A stretch of 38,672 nucleotides of DNA from an uncultured Hymenobacter sp. (GCA_913776615.1 CAJYPK010000012.1:1-38672), one strand, 5' to 3'. Shown: positions 8,956 to 16,347, counted from the first letter of the stretch. Program-made: numbers and translations. The notes: generated by a model not told the origin, from the sequence alone.

Positions 8956-8984
8956 CGAAACCCGCTCGGGACGGGCGGGTTTCG
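8956..8984. terminator. GC-rich hairpin downstream of ilvA
   Basis: CGAAACCCGC (8956-8965) and GCGGGTTTCG (8975-8984) form a perfect 10-bp stem with a 9-base loop. It follows ilvA and the inverted repeat at 9001-9075 in the direction of ilv transcription. No U-tract follows on the minus strand, so it is a candidate end-of-operon structure rather than a classical intrinsic terminator. Confidence 0.45.
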
Positions 8985-9000
8985 AAATTGTGACGCGAGT

Positions 9001-9075
9001 AGTTGCGCGGACTTTGCAGTCCGCGTTTTTTTCAGTTGCTCGGTAACGCACGCGGACTGCAAAGTCCGCGCAACT
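9001..9075. repeat. long inverted repeat, family A copy 1
   Basis: Perfect 26-bp arms (9001-9026 and 9050-9075) with a 23-base loop. Each arm is itself a small palindrome, CGCGGAC-TTTGCA-GTCCGCG, so the element is two inverted copies of a hairpin. Related elements sit at 11540-11618 and 16279-16347. It lies immediately downstream of the ilvA stop codon. Confidence 0.9.
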
Positions 9076-9077
9076 GC

Positions 9078-10352
9078 TTACACCAGCAAGCTCAAAAAGT
9101 CCTGCTGCCCGTTCAGGTACTCAAAGCCGAAGCCCTCGGCCGCCATGCGGGCCATGATGCCGGCTTCGTCGCCGCGCTGCCGCACCTCCACGCCGATGAA
9201 AACGGGGCCTTTCTCCTTGTTATTCTTCTTGATGTACTGAAACTGAATGATGTCCTCGCCCTCGGCCAGTACGTTGTTTACGAAGCGGCGCAGCGCCCCC
9301 GGCGCCTGGTTGAAGCGCACCATGAAGTAGTGCTTGAGGCCCTGGTGGCGCTGGGCGCGCTCCTTGATATCCTCCATGCGGGTGATGTCGTTGTTGGAGC
9401 CGCTCACGATGCACACCACCGTTTTACCCTTGATTTGGTCGGCGTAGGCGTGCAGGGCCGAGATGGCGAGCGTGCCCGCTGGCTCCAGCACCATGCCCTC
9501 CTCGTTGTACATCTTGAGCAGGTCTTCGCACACCTGGCCCTCGGGTACGAGGTGAATCTCGTCGAGCAGCGCCTGGCAAATCTCGAAGGTGAGCTCGCCG
9601 GGGCACTTTACGGCCGCGCCATCCACGAAGGTATCGAGGCTGGGTAGGGCTTGCCGCTGGCCGGCCCGCAGGGCGTCGTGCATGCTCGGCGCGCCCAGCG
9701 GCTGCACCCCAATCAGCTTGGTCTGGGGGCTCAACTGCCGAAACACGCTGGCCAGCCCCGAGGCCAGCCCGCCGCCCCCGATGGGCATAAAGCAAAAGTC
9801 TATCAGCGTGCCGTGGCTGGCCTTCAGAATTTCCAGCCCCACCGTAGCCTGCCCCTCCACAATGGCCAAATCATCGAACGGATGCACGAAGGTGCTGCCT
9901 TGCTCGTCGCAAAAGGCCTGCGCCGCGTGGTAGCAGTCGTCGAACGTGCGGCCCGTGAGGTGCACCGTCACCATATCCTTGCCGAAGAGCCGCACCTTGT
10001 CCACCTTCTGGGCCGGCGTTTGGGCGGGCATGAAAATATCGCCCCGCAGGCCCAGCAATTGGCAGGCGTAGGCCACGCCCTGGGCGTGGTTGCCGGCGCT
10101 GGCGCACACGATGCGCCGGGGTGTCTCAGTGGCGGGCAGCGTGGCAATCTTGTTGTAAGCCCCCCGAATCTTGTACGAGCGCACCACCTGCAAATCTTCG
10201 CGCTTGAGCAAAATAGTCGCGTCGTAGCTGCGCGAGAGCCCCAGGTTTTGCATGAGGGGCGTTTTGGCGATAACGCCCTTGAGGCGGCGGGCCGCGGCCT
10301 CGACGTTTTCCAGGGTGACGGCCGTGGCCGCCGGGGCTTCTAAGTCAGGCAT
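9078..10352 (-). CDS. ilvA: threonine ammonia-lyase (threonine dehydratase), biosynthetic
   Basis: A 424-residue PLP enzyme converting threonine to 2-oxobutanoate, the entry step to isoleucine. The PLP lysine is Lys61 in SYKIRGAYN; the phosphate-binding region follows in SAGNHAQGVAYA; and the glycine-rich PIGGGGLASG is present. The C-terminal ~90 residues (HYFMVRFNQAPGALRRFV onward) form one ACT-like regulatory domain, so this is the single-domain, shorter form rather than the ~510-residue enterobacterial form. The start ATG at 10352 (MPDLEAP) is chosen because the 13 codons upstream come from the inverted repeat 10372-10450. It is the last gene of the ilvDBNCA series and follows ilvC with a 113-base gap. 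Confidence 0.95.
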   Translation of the reverse strand: MPDLEAPAATAVTLENVEAAARRLKGVIAKTPLMQNLGLSRSYDATILLKREDLQVVRSYKIRGAYNKIATLPATETPRRIVCASAGNHAQGVAYACQLLGLRGDIFMPAQTPAQKVDKVRLFGKDMVTVHLTGRTFDDCYHAAQAFCDEQGSTFVHPFDDLAIVEGQATVGLEILKASHGTLIDFCFMPIGGGGLASGLASVFRQLSPQTKLIGVQPLGAPSMHDALRAGQRQALPSLDTFVDGAAVKCPGELTFEICQALLDEIHLVPEGQVCEDLLKMYNEEGMVLEPAGTLAISALHAYADQIKGKTVVCIVSGSNNDITRMEDIKERAQRHQGLKHYFMVRFNQAPGALRRFVNNVLAEGEDIIQFQYIKKNNKEKGPVFIGVEVRQRGDEAGIMARMAAEGFGFEYLNGQQDFLSLLV

Positions 10353-10371
10353 GGGGGAGGGGGGAGTATTT

Positions 10372-10450
10372 AGACATGAGACGTTAGACATGAGACATGA
10401 GAACTACCCTATCGAGTTTTCTCATGTCTCATGTCTAACGTCTCATGTCT
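10372..10450. repeat. long inverted repeat between ilvC and ilvA, built of GACATGAGA-like units
   Basis: Perfect 31-bp arms (10372-10402 and 10420-10450) with a 17-base loop. Each arm is made of short tandem units (AGACATGAGACGTTAGACAT and so on). It lies in the gap between ilvC and ilvA, inside the operon, so it is not expected to be a full terminator. It has no sequence similarity to families A or B but has the same architecture. Confidence 0.9.
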
Positions 10451-10465
10451 TACTATCTTAACTGA

Positions 10466-11527
10466 TTATGCTTCAACATTCTCGCTCGTACGCGAGCGCA
10501 GCTCGCGCACGGTCGCGCCGGTCTGCCACAATTCCGAGTCGCGCACTTCTTTCAGCTCAGCTTCCAGCTCCTGGCGGTAGTTGGGCGTGCTGCCGCGCTC
10601 GATGGTACGACGGGCTTCCTCGCCGCTGGCCACGCTGTCGTAGAGCTCGTTGAGTACGGGCAGGGTAGCCTCGCGGAATTTGCCTTTCCAGTCGAGCGCA
10701 CCGCGCTGGGCCGTTACCGAGCAGTTGCCGAACATCCAGTCCATGCCATTCTCGCCCACCAGCGGTACGAGGCTCTGGGTCAATTCCTCAACCGTTTCGT
10801 TGAAGGCTTCCGAGGGCGAGTGGCCGCGCTGGCGCAGCACTTGGTACTGGGCCTCGATGATGCCAGCCAGGGCACCCATCAGCACGCCGCGCTCGCCGGT
10901 GAGGTCGGAGTACACTTCTTTTTTGAAATCCGTCTCGAACAGGTAGCCCGAGCCCACGCCGATGCCCATGGCAATGGCTTTCTCCCAGGCCTTGCCGCTG
11001 GCATCCTGGTACACGGCAAACGACGAGTTCAGGCCGCCGCCGGCCACAAACAGGCGGCGCAGGCTGGTGCCGCTGCCCTTGGGGGCCACGAGGATTACGT
11101 CGATGTCTTGCGAGGGCACGATGCCCGTCTGGTCGTTGAACGTGATGCCGAAGCCGTGCGAGAAGTACAGCGTCTTGCCGGGGGTGAGGTACTGCTTCAG
11201 GGTGGGCCACAGGGCAATCTGGCCGGCGTCGCTCAGCAGGTTGCAGATGATGGTGCCCTTGTCGGCCGCTTCCTCAATGCCGAACAGCGTTTCGCCGGGA
11301 ACCCAGCCATCCTTGAGGGCGCGCTCCCACGAGGGCGTGCCCTCGCGCTGGCCCACGATTACGCGGAAGCCGTTGTCGCGCATGTTCAGCGCCTGGCCGG
11401 GGCCTTGCACGCCGTAGCCGATTACGGCGATGGTCTCGTCTTTCAGAAACTCAAGCGCCTTGTCGAGCGGAAATTCGTCGCGGGTGATAACGGTCTCGGG
11501 TACGCCGCCGAAGTTGATGGTAGCCAT
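10466..11527 (-). CDS. ilvC: ketol-acid reductoisomerase
   Basis: A 353-residue class I enzyme that isomerises and reduces acetolactate or acetohydroxybutyrate with NAD(P)H, the second common step to Val, Leu and Ile. The Rossmann nucleotide loop is GYGVQGPGQ (37-45); VILVAPKGSGTSLR and the knotted C-terminal domain (YSDLTGERGVLMGALAG, then EAFNETVEELTQ) hold the Mg-binding acids. ATG 11527 (MATINFGG) is chosen; a further open 30 codons upstream (MRGLRSPRF...) translate the inverted repeat 11540-11618 and are not protein-like. It lies between ilvN and ilvA on the minus strand and depends on the same leader control as ilvD. Confidence 0.96.
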   Translation of the reverse strand: MATINFGGVPETVITRDEFPLDKALEFLKDETIAVIGYGVQGPGQALNMRDNGFRVIVGQREGTPSWERALKDGWVPGETLFGIEEAADKGTIICNLLSDAGQIALWPTLKQYLTPGKTLYFSHGFGITFNDQTGIVPSQDIDVILVAPKGSGTSLRRLFVAGGGLNSSFAVYQDASGKAWEKAIAMGIGVGSGYLFETDFKKEVYSDLTGERGVLMGALAGIIEAQYQVLRQRGHSPSEAFNETVEELTQSLVPLVGENGMDWMFGNCSVTAQRGALDWKGKFREATLPVLNELYDSVASGEEARRTIERGSTPNYRQELEAELKEVRDSELWQTGATVRELRSRTSENVEA

Positions 11528-11539
11528 AAGGGGGTGAAG

Positions 11540-11618
11540 GTTGCGCGGACTTTGTAGCCCGCGAATGGTTGGAAAAAAGGTGTTTCTTTTAAAACGCGGG
11601 CTACGAAGTCCGCGCAAC
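11540..11618. repeat. long inverted repeat, family A copy 2
   Basis: Arms of 24 bp (11540-11563 and 11595-11618) match with one G-T pair; loop 31 bases. The arm (GTTGCGCGGACTTTGTAGCC start) belongs to family A but has diverged at the inner end (CCCGCG instead of TCCGCG). The change is matched in the other arm, so pairing is preserved. It sits between ilvN and ilvC. Confidence 0.88.
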
Positions 11619-11621
11619 TTA

Positions 11622-12212
11622 TTACATCGTGAAAACCTGCTCGCGGTCGTTCAAAAACTCGTTTTCGGCCACGTCCTCGCCCGGCTCGCGGCGCTCAAAC
11701 TCTTGCAGCTTTCGGTGAAAGCCCTCGCTGGCCTTGATGATGGCGATGCGCGCCGAGCGCACAAACTCAATCAGGCCGTAGGGTTGCAAGGCCTTGATGA
11801 GGCTGTCAGTTTCCTCGCGGTGGCCGGTGGTTTCAAACACCGTATAATCCTTGCGAATTACCACGGCCCGCGCCCCGTTTTCACGCAGCAGGCGCTCCAC
11901 GAGTACTTTCTCGGCAATCACGTCGGTGGGCACTTTGTAGAGCGCCATCTCCTGCCAGATCACGTCGGCGTTGGTGTTGTAGTACACTTTCAGCACCTCC
12001 ACCTGCTTCTCGATTTGCTTGGCGAGCTTCTCCACCACTTCCTCCGTTTCCACAATCACGATGTTGAAGCGGTGGATGCCCTCAATCTCGGAAGGCGACA
12101 CGTTGAGGCTTTCGATGTTGATTTTGCGCCGCGAAAAGATGATGGCAATGCGGTTGAGCAAGCCCACCTGGTTTTCGGTGTACGCGGTGATGTTGTATTC
12201 CTGGCGTTCCAT
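11622..12212 (-). CDS. ilvN: acetolactate synthase small (regulatory) subunit
   Basis: A 196-residue regulatory subunit of acetohydroxyacid synthase, which makes the catalytic subunit sensitive to valine or other end products. The N-terminal ACT domain (about 4-80) starts YNITAYTENQVGLLNRIAII with the usual FSRRKINIESLNVSPSE; the C-terminal ACT-like domain (about 90-165) includes RKDYTVFETTGHREETDSLI. The last ~25 residues are an acidic tail (FERREPGEDVAENEF) that is longer than the minimal domain. It follows ilvB with an inverted repeat between, and its stop is 3 bases from the family A repeat that precedes ilvC. Confidence 0.94.
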   Translation of the reverse strand: MERQEYNITAYTENQVGLLNRIAIIFSRRKINIESLNVSPSEIEGIHRFNIVIVETEEVVEKLAKQIEKQVEVLKVYYNTNADVIWQEMALYKVPTDVIAEKVLVERLLRENGARAVVIRKDYTVFETTGHREETDSLIKALQPYGLIEFVRSARIAIIKASEGFHRKLQEFERREPGEDVAENEFLNDREQVFTM

Positions 12213-12217
12213 CTTTT

Positions 12218-12342
12218 TAGTTATGAATTATGAGTTATGAATTATGAGTTGAGACTTCAGAATTTCAGGCTGCTGGCACTCGGTTTAAGACCGGGGTGAC
12301 AGTAGGAGCAATTCATAATTCATAACTCATAATTCATAATTA
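12218..12342. repeat. long inverted repeat between ilvB and ilvN, built of TTATGAA-like units
   Basis: Arms of 33 bases (12218-12250 and 12310-12342) pair with two G-T exceptions; loop 59 bases. The arms are tandem (A)TTATGA(A/G) units. The right arm includes the ilvB stop codon (12340-12342) and the left arm ends 6 bases before the ilvN start. It is a third sequence type with the same architecture as the other gap elements. Confidence 0.88.
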
Positions 12343-14085
12343 GCGCAGCCTGATTTCGGCCACGCTGCACCCCTGCGGCACCATCGGGAAGATGTTGTTC
12401 TCCTTGGTTACCATTACTTCGAGCAGGAAGGAGCCGGGGTGCGCCAGCATTTTTTCCAGGGCCGGGCGCAGGTCGGCGCGGGTAGCTACCCGCTGGCCGG
12501 CGATGCGGTAGCCGGCTGCTACGGCCACGTAGTCGGGGCTTTGAATGTCCACGAACGAGTAGCGCCGCTGGTGAAACAACTCCTGCCACTGCCGTACCAT
12601 GCCCAGGAATTCATTGTTGAGGATGAGGATTTTCACGTCCACGCCCGTCTGCATGATGGTGCCGAGTTCCTGGATGGTCATCTGCACGCCGCCGTCGCCA
12701 ATCACGGCTACCACCGGTCGGTGCGGGGCACCAAACTTGGCCCCGATGGCGGCCGGCAGCGCGAAGCCCATCGTGCCCAGCCCGCCGCTCGTAACGTGGC
12801 TGCGCGACTGGTTCTGGCGGGCGTAGCGGCAGGCTATCATCTGGTGCTGCCCCACGTCGGACACGATAACGGCCTCGCCGCCCGTGATTTCGTTGAGCTG
12901 CTGCATCACCTCGCCCATCGTCAGCTCCTCCGAGGTCGGGAACAGCTCTTCCCGAATCACGGCGTCCACCTCCTGGGCATTGTAGTCGTTGAAGCGGGCC
13001 AGCCACTCGGGGTGCTCGCGGCGCTCGACCAAGGCCGTGAGCAGGGGCAGGGTTTCCTTGCAGTCGCCCCACACCGGTACGGTGGTTTTCACGTTCTTAT
13101 CAATCTCCGTGGGGTCGATGTCGAGGTGAATTACCTGTGCCTGCTTGGCGTATTTGTCGAGGCGGCCGGTCACGCGGTCGTCGAAGCGCATGCCGATGGC
13201 AATCAGCACGTCGCACTCGTTGGTGAGTACGTTGGGGCCGTAGTTGCCGTGCATGCCCAGCATGCCCACGTTCAGCGGGTGGTCGGTGGCCAGTGCCCCC
13301 ACGCCCAGGATGGTCCAGGCGGCCGGAATGCCCGACTTCTCCACGAATTCCTTGAACTCCTGCTCGGCCTGGCCCAGTACCACACCCTGCCCCCAGAGGA
13401 TAAACGGCCGCTTGGCGCTATTGATCAGCGCCGCCGCCTGCTCGATGTACTCCTTGCGCACCACCGGCGCGGGCCGGTAGCTGCGGATGTGCGTGCAGGG
13501 CTCGTAAGCCGGCGCATCGAACGTCTGCATCTGCGCGTTCTTAGTAATATCCACCAGCACCGGCCCGGGCCGGCCGCTGCGCGCGATGTAGAACGCCTTG
13601 GCCAGCGCCTCGGGGATTTCCTCGGCCCGCGTTACCTGGTAGTTCCACTTCGTAACGGGCGTCGTGATGTTGATGATGTCCGTCTCCTGAAAGGCATCGG
13701 TCCCGAGCAAGTGCGCAAATACCTGCCCCGTGATGCACACCAGCGGGGTGCTGTCAATCATGGCATCGGCCAGCCCGGTCACGAGGTTGGTCGCGCCCGG
13801 CCCGCTCGTGGCCAGGGCCACGCCTACCCGGCCCGAGCTGCGCGCGTAGCCCTGCGCCGCGTGGATGCCGCCCTGCTCGTGGCGCACCAGCACGTGGTTG
13901 AGCGAGTCGGCGAAGTCGTAGAGCGCGTCGTAAATCGGGATAATGGCCCCGCCGGGGTAGCCAAAAATCGTGTCTACGCCTTCGGCCACCAGGGCTTGCA
14001 GCGTGGCTACCGCGCCGGTCATCGGCGTGGTGGCAGGGGCGGCGGCCGGGCTAGCGGCGGGCTGGGCTAAGGTCTGCGTTGACAT
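12340..14085 (-). CDS. ilvB: acetolactate synthase large (catalytic) subunit
   Basis: A 581-residue TPP/FAD enzyme that condenses two pyruvates, or pyruvate with 2-oxobutanoate, the first common step of branched-chain synthesis. The N-terminal domain has FGYPGGAIIPIYDAL and the catalytic Glu70 (VRHEQGG); the central FAD-binding domain follows; and the C-terminal TPP motif starts at VIGDGGVQMTIQELG and ends with ILILNN. The first ~22 residues are Ala/Pro/Thr-rich and precede the conserved domain; an internal Met22 (MTGAVATLQ) is an alternative start. It partners with IlvN encoded next. The gap to ilvD upstream holds degenerate AATGTG repeats. Confidence 0.95.
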   Translation of the reverse strand: MSTQTLAQPAASPAAAPATTPMTGAVATLQALVAEGVDTIFGYPGGAIIPIYDALYDFADSLNHVLVRHEQGGIHAAQGYARSSGRVGVALATSGPGATNLVTGLADAMIDSTPLVCITGQVFAHLLGTDAFQETDIINITTPVTKWNYQVTRAEEIPEALAKAFYIARSGRPGPVLVDITKNAQMQTFDAPAYEPCTHIRSYRPAPVVRKEYIEQAAALINSAKRPFILWGQGVVLGQAEQEFKEFVEKSGIPAAWTILGVGALATDHPLNVGMLGMHGNYGPNVLTNECDVLIAIGMRFDDRVTGRLDKYAKQAQVIHLDIDPTEIDKNVKTTVPVWGDCKETLPLLTALVERREHPEWLARFNDYNAQEVDAVIREELFPTSEELTMGEVMQQLNEITGGEAVIVSDVGQHQMIACRYARQNQSRSHVTSGGLGTMGFALPAAIGAKFGAPHRPVVAVIGDGGVQMTIQELGTIMQTGVDVKILILNNEFLGMVRQWQELFHQRRYSFVDIQSPDYVAVAAGYRIAGQRVATRADLRPALEKMLAHPGSFLLEVMVTKENNIFPMVPQGCSVAEIRLR

Positions 14086-14092
14086 AGGTTTT

Positions 14093-14208
14093 AAATGTGC
14101 GGGATGCGATAATGTGGATAATGTAGAAATAGGTAAGATGTCGAATAGCCCAGAAGCTTATACTTCCTGCATTTTCACATTTCTCACATTTGGCACATTC
14201 TCTACATC
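14093..14208. repeat. degenerate inverted array of AATGTG units between ilvD and ilvB
   Basis: On the minus strand the end of ilvD reads AATGTG three times at 9-base spacing (within 14161-14208). The complementary strand reads similar ATGTG units at 14093-14130. The two sides can pair in several registers but with many mismatches. It looks like a decayed version of the gap hairpins seen elsewhere in the operon, here partly captured as coding sequence. Confidence 0.55.
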
Positions 14209-15885
14209 TTCAACTAAATCAGTGATACAGCCGTGACTGGCGTCGCTTACGGTGCGGATGTACTTGAGCAGTACGCCCTGCTTGGCGGGCAGGGGCGGGC
14301 GCTGCCAGGCGGCGCGGCGGGCTTGCAATTCTTCCTCGGAAAGCCGCACGTCAATGGTGTTGGTGGTGGCATCTAGGATTATCCAGTCGCCATCCTGCAC
14401 CAGCGCGATGCCGCCGCCGTCGAAGGCCTCGGGGCAGACGTGCCCAATCACGAAGCCGTGGGTGCCGCCCGAAAAGCGGCCGTCGGTGATCAGCGCCACC
14501 TTGTCGCCGAGGCCCGCGCCCATGATGGCCGAGGTCGGCTTGAGCATTTCGGGCATCCCCGGCCCGCCCTTCGGCCCCACGTAGCGAATCACCACCACCT
14601 GGCCGGGTTGAATCTTGTGCTCGGTAATACCTTGGTTTAGTTCTTCTTCCGAGTTGAATACAATGGCTGGCCCTTCAAACCGCAGCCCTTCCTTGCCGCT
14701 GATTTTGGCCACGCTGCCCTTGGTGGCGAGGTTGCCGTAGAGCATCTGGATGTGCCCGTCGGCCTTGATGGGCTGGTCGAGCGGGCGCAGCAAATCCTGC
14801 TCGGGGCCGAGCGGCTTGACGTCGGCGAGGTTTTCGGCCAGGGTGCGGCCGGTTACGGTCATCAGGTCGCCGTTGAGCAGGCCGTAGTCGAGCAGGGTGC
14901 GCTGCACGGCGGGTACGCCGCCGATTTTCGACAAGTCCTCCATCAGATACTTGCCGCTGGGCTTCAGGTCGGCGAGCACCGGTACGCGGTTGCTCACGGC
15001 CTGGAAGTCTTCCATCGTGAGGGGTACGCCGGCCGCGTGGGCAATGGCGATGAGGTGCAGCACGGCGTTGGTCGAGCCGCCGAGCACCGTGATAACCACC
15101 ATCGCATTCTCGAACGCCGCGCGGGTCAGGATGTCGCGGGGCTTCAAGTCCAATTCCAGCAGGCGGCGCAGGTAAGCGCCGGTGTCGAGGCACTCCTGCA
15201 CCTTGGCGCTGCTTTCGGCGGGCAGCGACGACGAGGCGGGCACCGTCATGCCCAGGGTTTCGATGGCGGCGGCCATCGTATTGGCAGTGTACATGCCACC
15301 GCAGGCCCCCGGCCCGGGGCAGGCGTTGTGGATGATACCCTGGTAGTCCTCGTCCGAAATCTGGCCGTTGACCTTTTTGCCGTAGGCCTCAAAGCACGAT
15401 ACGATATTGAGCTTCTGACCTTTGAACTCCCCGCCCCGGATGGTGCCGCCGTACACCATCAGCGAGGGCCGGTTGAGCCGCGCCATGGCGATGAGCGCGC
15501 CGGGCATGTTCTTGTCGCAGCCCACTACCGTGGCAATGGCGTCGTAGTAGTGCGCGCCCGCCATCGCCTCAATCGAGTCGGCGATAATCTCCCGCGACAC
15601 CAGCGAGAAGCGCATCCCCGCGTTGCCGTTCGTGATGCCGTCGCTCACGCCGATGGTGTTGAAGCGCAGCCCCACCAGCCCCTGGGCGGCCACGCCGCGC
15701 TTTACCTCGTCGGCCAGGCCGTCGAGGTGCATGTTGCAGGTATTGCCCTCGAAGCCGGTCGAGCAGATGCCGACGAAGGGCTTGCGCAAATCCGCATCCG
15801 ACAGGCCCGCGCCGATGAGCATGGCTTGCGAGGCCGGCAGGCTGTCGTCTTGGGTATAGATGCGGCTGAATTTGTTGAGTGACAT
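14158..15885 (-). CDS. ilvD: dihydroxy-acid dehydratase
   Basis: A 575-residue Fe-S enzyme that dehydrates 2,3-dihydroxy acids to the keto acids for Val and Ile. Cluster cysteines are visible: Cys50 (NTCNMH), Cys123 (GCDKNMPG) and Cys195 (GACGGMYT). The substrate-end motifs [22 protein letters not shown] and the late [10 protein letters not shown] are intact. The last 16 codons (14161-14208) encode a tail with ENV, PNV and RNV triplets that comes from a short tandem DNA repeat and is outside the conserved enzyme. It is the first gene after the double leader-peptide/terminator region (15941-16228), which probably controls the whole ilvDBNCA unit. Confidence 0.96.
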   Translation of the reverse strand: MSLNKFSRIYTQDDSLPASQAMLIGAGLSDADLRKPFVGICSTGFEGNTCNMHLDGLADEVKRGVAAQGLVGLRFNTIGVSDGITNGNAGMRFSLVSREIIADSIEAMAGAHYYDAIATVVGCDKNMPGALIAMARLNRPSLMVYGGTIRGGEFKGQKLNIVSCFEAYGKKVNGQISDEDYQGIIHNACPGPGACGGMYTANTMAAAIETLGMTVPASSSLPAESSAKVQECLDTGAYLRRLLELDLKPRDILTRAAFENAMVVITVLGGSTNAVLHLIAIAHAAGVPLTMEDFQAVSNRVPVLADLKPSGKYLMEDLSKIGGVPAVQRTLLDYGLLNGDLMTVTGRTLAENLADVKPLGPEQDLLRPLDQPIKADGHIQMLYGNLATKGSVAKISGKEGLRFEGPAIVFNSEEELNQGITEHKIQPGQVVVIRYVGPKGGPGMPEMLKPTSAIMGAGLGDKVALITDGRFSGGTHGFVIGHVCPEAFDGGGIALVQDGDWIILDATTNTIDVRLSEEELQARRAAWQRPPLPAKQGVLLKYIRTVSDASHGCITDLVEDVENVPNVRNVKMQEV

Positions 15886-15943
15886 GAGGTTATTGCTTGG
15901 TGCGTAGCGCCCGGTAGCTGGGCAATAGCGGTGGTTTGGCCCT

Positions 15944-15979
15944 AAAAAAACCCTCCTGGCCGCGGGCTAGGAAGGTTTT
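15944..15979 (-). terminator. attenuator terminator 2, before ilvD
   Basis: On the minus strand a 15-bp stem (5' arm AAAACCTTCCTAGCC, 3' arm GGCCAGGAGGGTTTT) has a CGC loop, one G-U pair and one mismatch, and runs into seven Ts (15944-15950). This is a textbook intrinsic terminator between leader peptide 2 and ilvD. Its 5' arm and loop (minus CTAGCCCGCG, 15961-15970) are perfectly complementary to the end of leader 2 (16001-16010), giving a 10-bp competing antiterminator. Confidence 0.85.
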
Positions 15980-16010
15980 CTTTGGCGTAAGAAGTCCTGA
16001 CTAGCCCGCG
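15961..16010 (-). promoter_or_regulatory. antiterminator pairing of attenuator 2
   Basis: Minus-strand CGCGGGCTAG at 16001-16010 (the last codons and stop of leader 2) is exactly complementary to CTAGCCCGCG at 15961-15970, which lies in the terminator 2 stem and loop. Pairing of these segments would break the terminator. A ribosome stalled at the earlier Val/Ile codons leaves the first segment free; one that reaches the stop covers it. The mechanism is inferred from the classical ilv/leu/trp model. Confidence 0.72.
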
Positions 16011-16060
16011 AGGGTAGTAATAATGACCACGGAAATAAGGGGTAGCAGCCGGGGGGGCAT
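16001..16060 (-). CDS. ilv leader peptide 2
   Basis: A 19-codon ORF with the sequence MPPRLLPLISVVIITTLAG. Nine of 19 residues are Leu, Ile or Val, with an uninterrupted VVII run and two Thr codons (Thr is the isoleucine precursor). It ends inside the 5' segment of an antiterminator and is followed 22 bases later by a strong intrinsic terminator. It has no homology expected of a functional protein; its role is to be translated, with ribosome pausing when charged branched-chain tRNAs are scarce. The start ATG is the only one that includes the Leu codons. Expression has not been shown. Confidence 0.72.
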   Translation of the reverse strand: MPPRLLPLISVVIITTLAG

Positions 16061-16087
16061 GGCGGGTAGCAGGGAAAAAGCGGGCAT

Positions 16088-16116
16088 AAAAAAAGCCATC
16101 CTGGGGTGAGGATGGC
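16088..16116 (-). terminator. attenuator terminator 1
   Basis: On the minus strand GCCATCCT (16109-16116 side) and AGGATGGC (16095-16102 side) form a perfect 8-bp stem with a 6-base loop, directly followed by seven Ts (16088-16094). It is a strong intrinsic terminator 23 bases after the stop of leader peptide 1 and upstream of leader peptide 2. Confidence 0.87.
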
Positions 16117-16164
16117 CGGCGGCGGTTGGGTGGTTACCCTAGCTGCATAGCATCCTCACTCCCC
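16103..16164 (-). promoter_or_regulatory. antiterminator pairing of attenuator 1
   Basis: Minus-strand GGGGAGTGAGGATG (16151-16164, codons 18-22 of leader 1) pairs with CATCCTCACCCC (16103-16114, the 5' arm and loop of terminator 1) over 12 bp with one bulged A. The two structures are mutually exclusive. A ribosome held at the Ile/Val codons 7-14 would leave the first segment free to pair and permit read-through. Confidence 0.72.
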
Positions 16165-16216
16165 GTGAAATAATCACGGCGATGACGCTAATAATGACGA
16201 ACAGCTGGGCTTGCAT
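16139..16216 (-). CDS. ilv leader peptide 1
   Basis: A 25-codon ORF. Residues 7-16 are VIISVIAVII, eight of ten being Ile or Val; in all 11 of 25 residues are Ile, Val or Leu, including two tandem ATT ATT pairs. It ends with TAG 23 bases before intrinsic terminator 1, and its codons 18-22 form the first half of an antiterminator. The ATG lies only 4 bases after a TACGTTTG box, so the mRNA may start at or very near the start codon. It shares no sequence with leader peptide 2, so it is not a simple tandem duplication. Confidence 0.77.
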   Translation of the reverse strand: MQAQLFVIISVIAVIISRGVRMLCS

Positions 16217-16220
16217 GGCG

Positions 16221-16228
16221 CAAACGTA
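16221..16228 (-). promoter_or_regulatory. candidate -7 promoter box for the ilv leader
   Basis: The minus strand reads TACGTTTG, an exact match to TAnnTTTG, with the leader 1 ATG 4 bases downstream. No TTG is seen 17-19 bases upstream, so only half the promoter is supported. It lies after the family A repeat that follows leuB, which suggests that ilvDBNCA has its own promoter separate from leu. Confidence 0.45.
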
Positions 16229-16278
16229 CAGCCGGCGGCGCGCTTTTTCACTGGGATAGGGGATTTTTATTGAGAAAT

Positions 16279-16347
16279 GTTGCGCGGACTTTGTAGTCCG
16301 CGTTTCAAATACCGAGCAATCGTCGCGGACTACAAAGTCCGCGCAAC
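16279..16347. repeat. long inverted repeat, family A copy 3
   Basis: Perfect 24-bp arms (16279-16302 and 16324-16347) with a 21-base loop. The arms begin GTTGCGCGGACTTTGTAGTC and are internally palindromic (CGCGGACT-TTGT-AGTCCGCG). It begins 2 bases after the leuB stop codon and precedes the ilv promoter box. Confidence 0.92.

Noticed and set aside
10353..10391. N-terminal extension of ilvA (MSNVSCLNTPPSP)
   Set aside because: It begins inside the 10372-10450 inverted repeat; MPDLEAP precedes the conserved enzyme.
11528..11617. N-terminal extension of ilvC (MRGLRSPRF...)
   Set aside because: These 30 codons translate the family A inverted repeat. The same peptide appears near other family A copies, so it is repeat translation and not part of the enzyme.
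12439..14070. Long plus-strand open frame of 543 codons
   Set aside because: It is antisense to the intact ilvB gene; its translation is low in structure, rich in His/Arg/Gly and has no motif. High GC creates such frames. The same applies to 2467-3870, 14752-15882 and 28394-29809.
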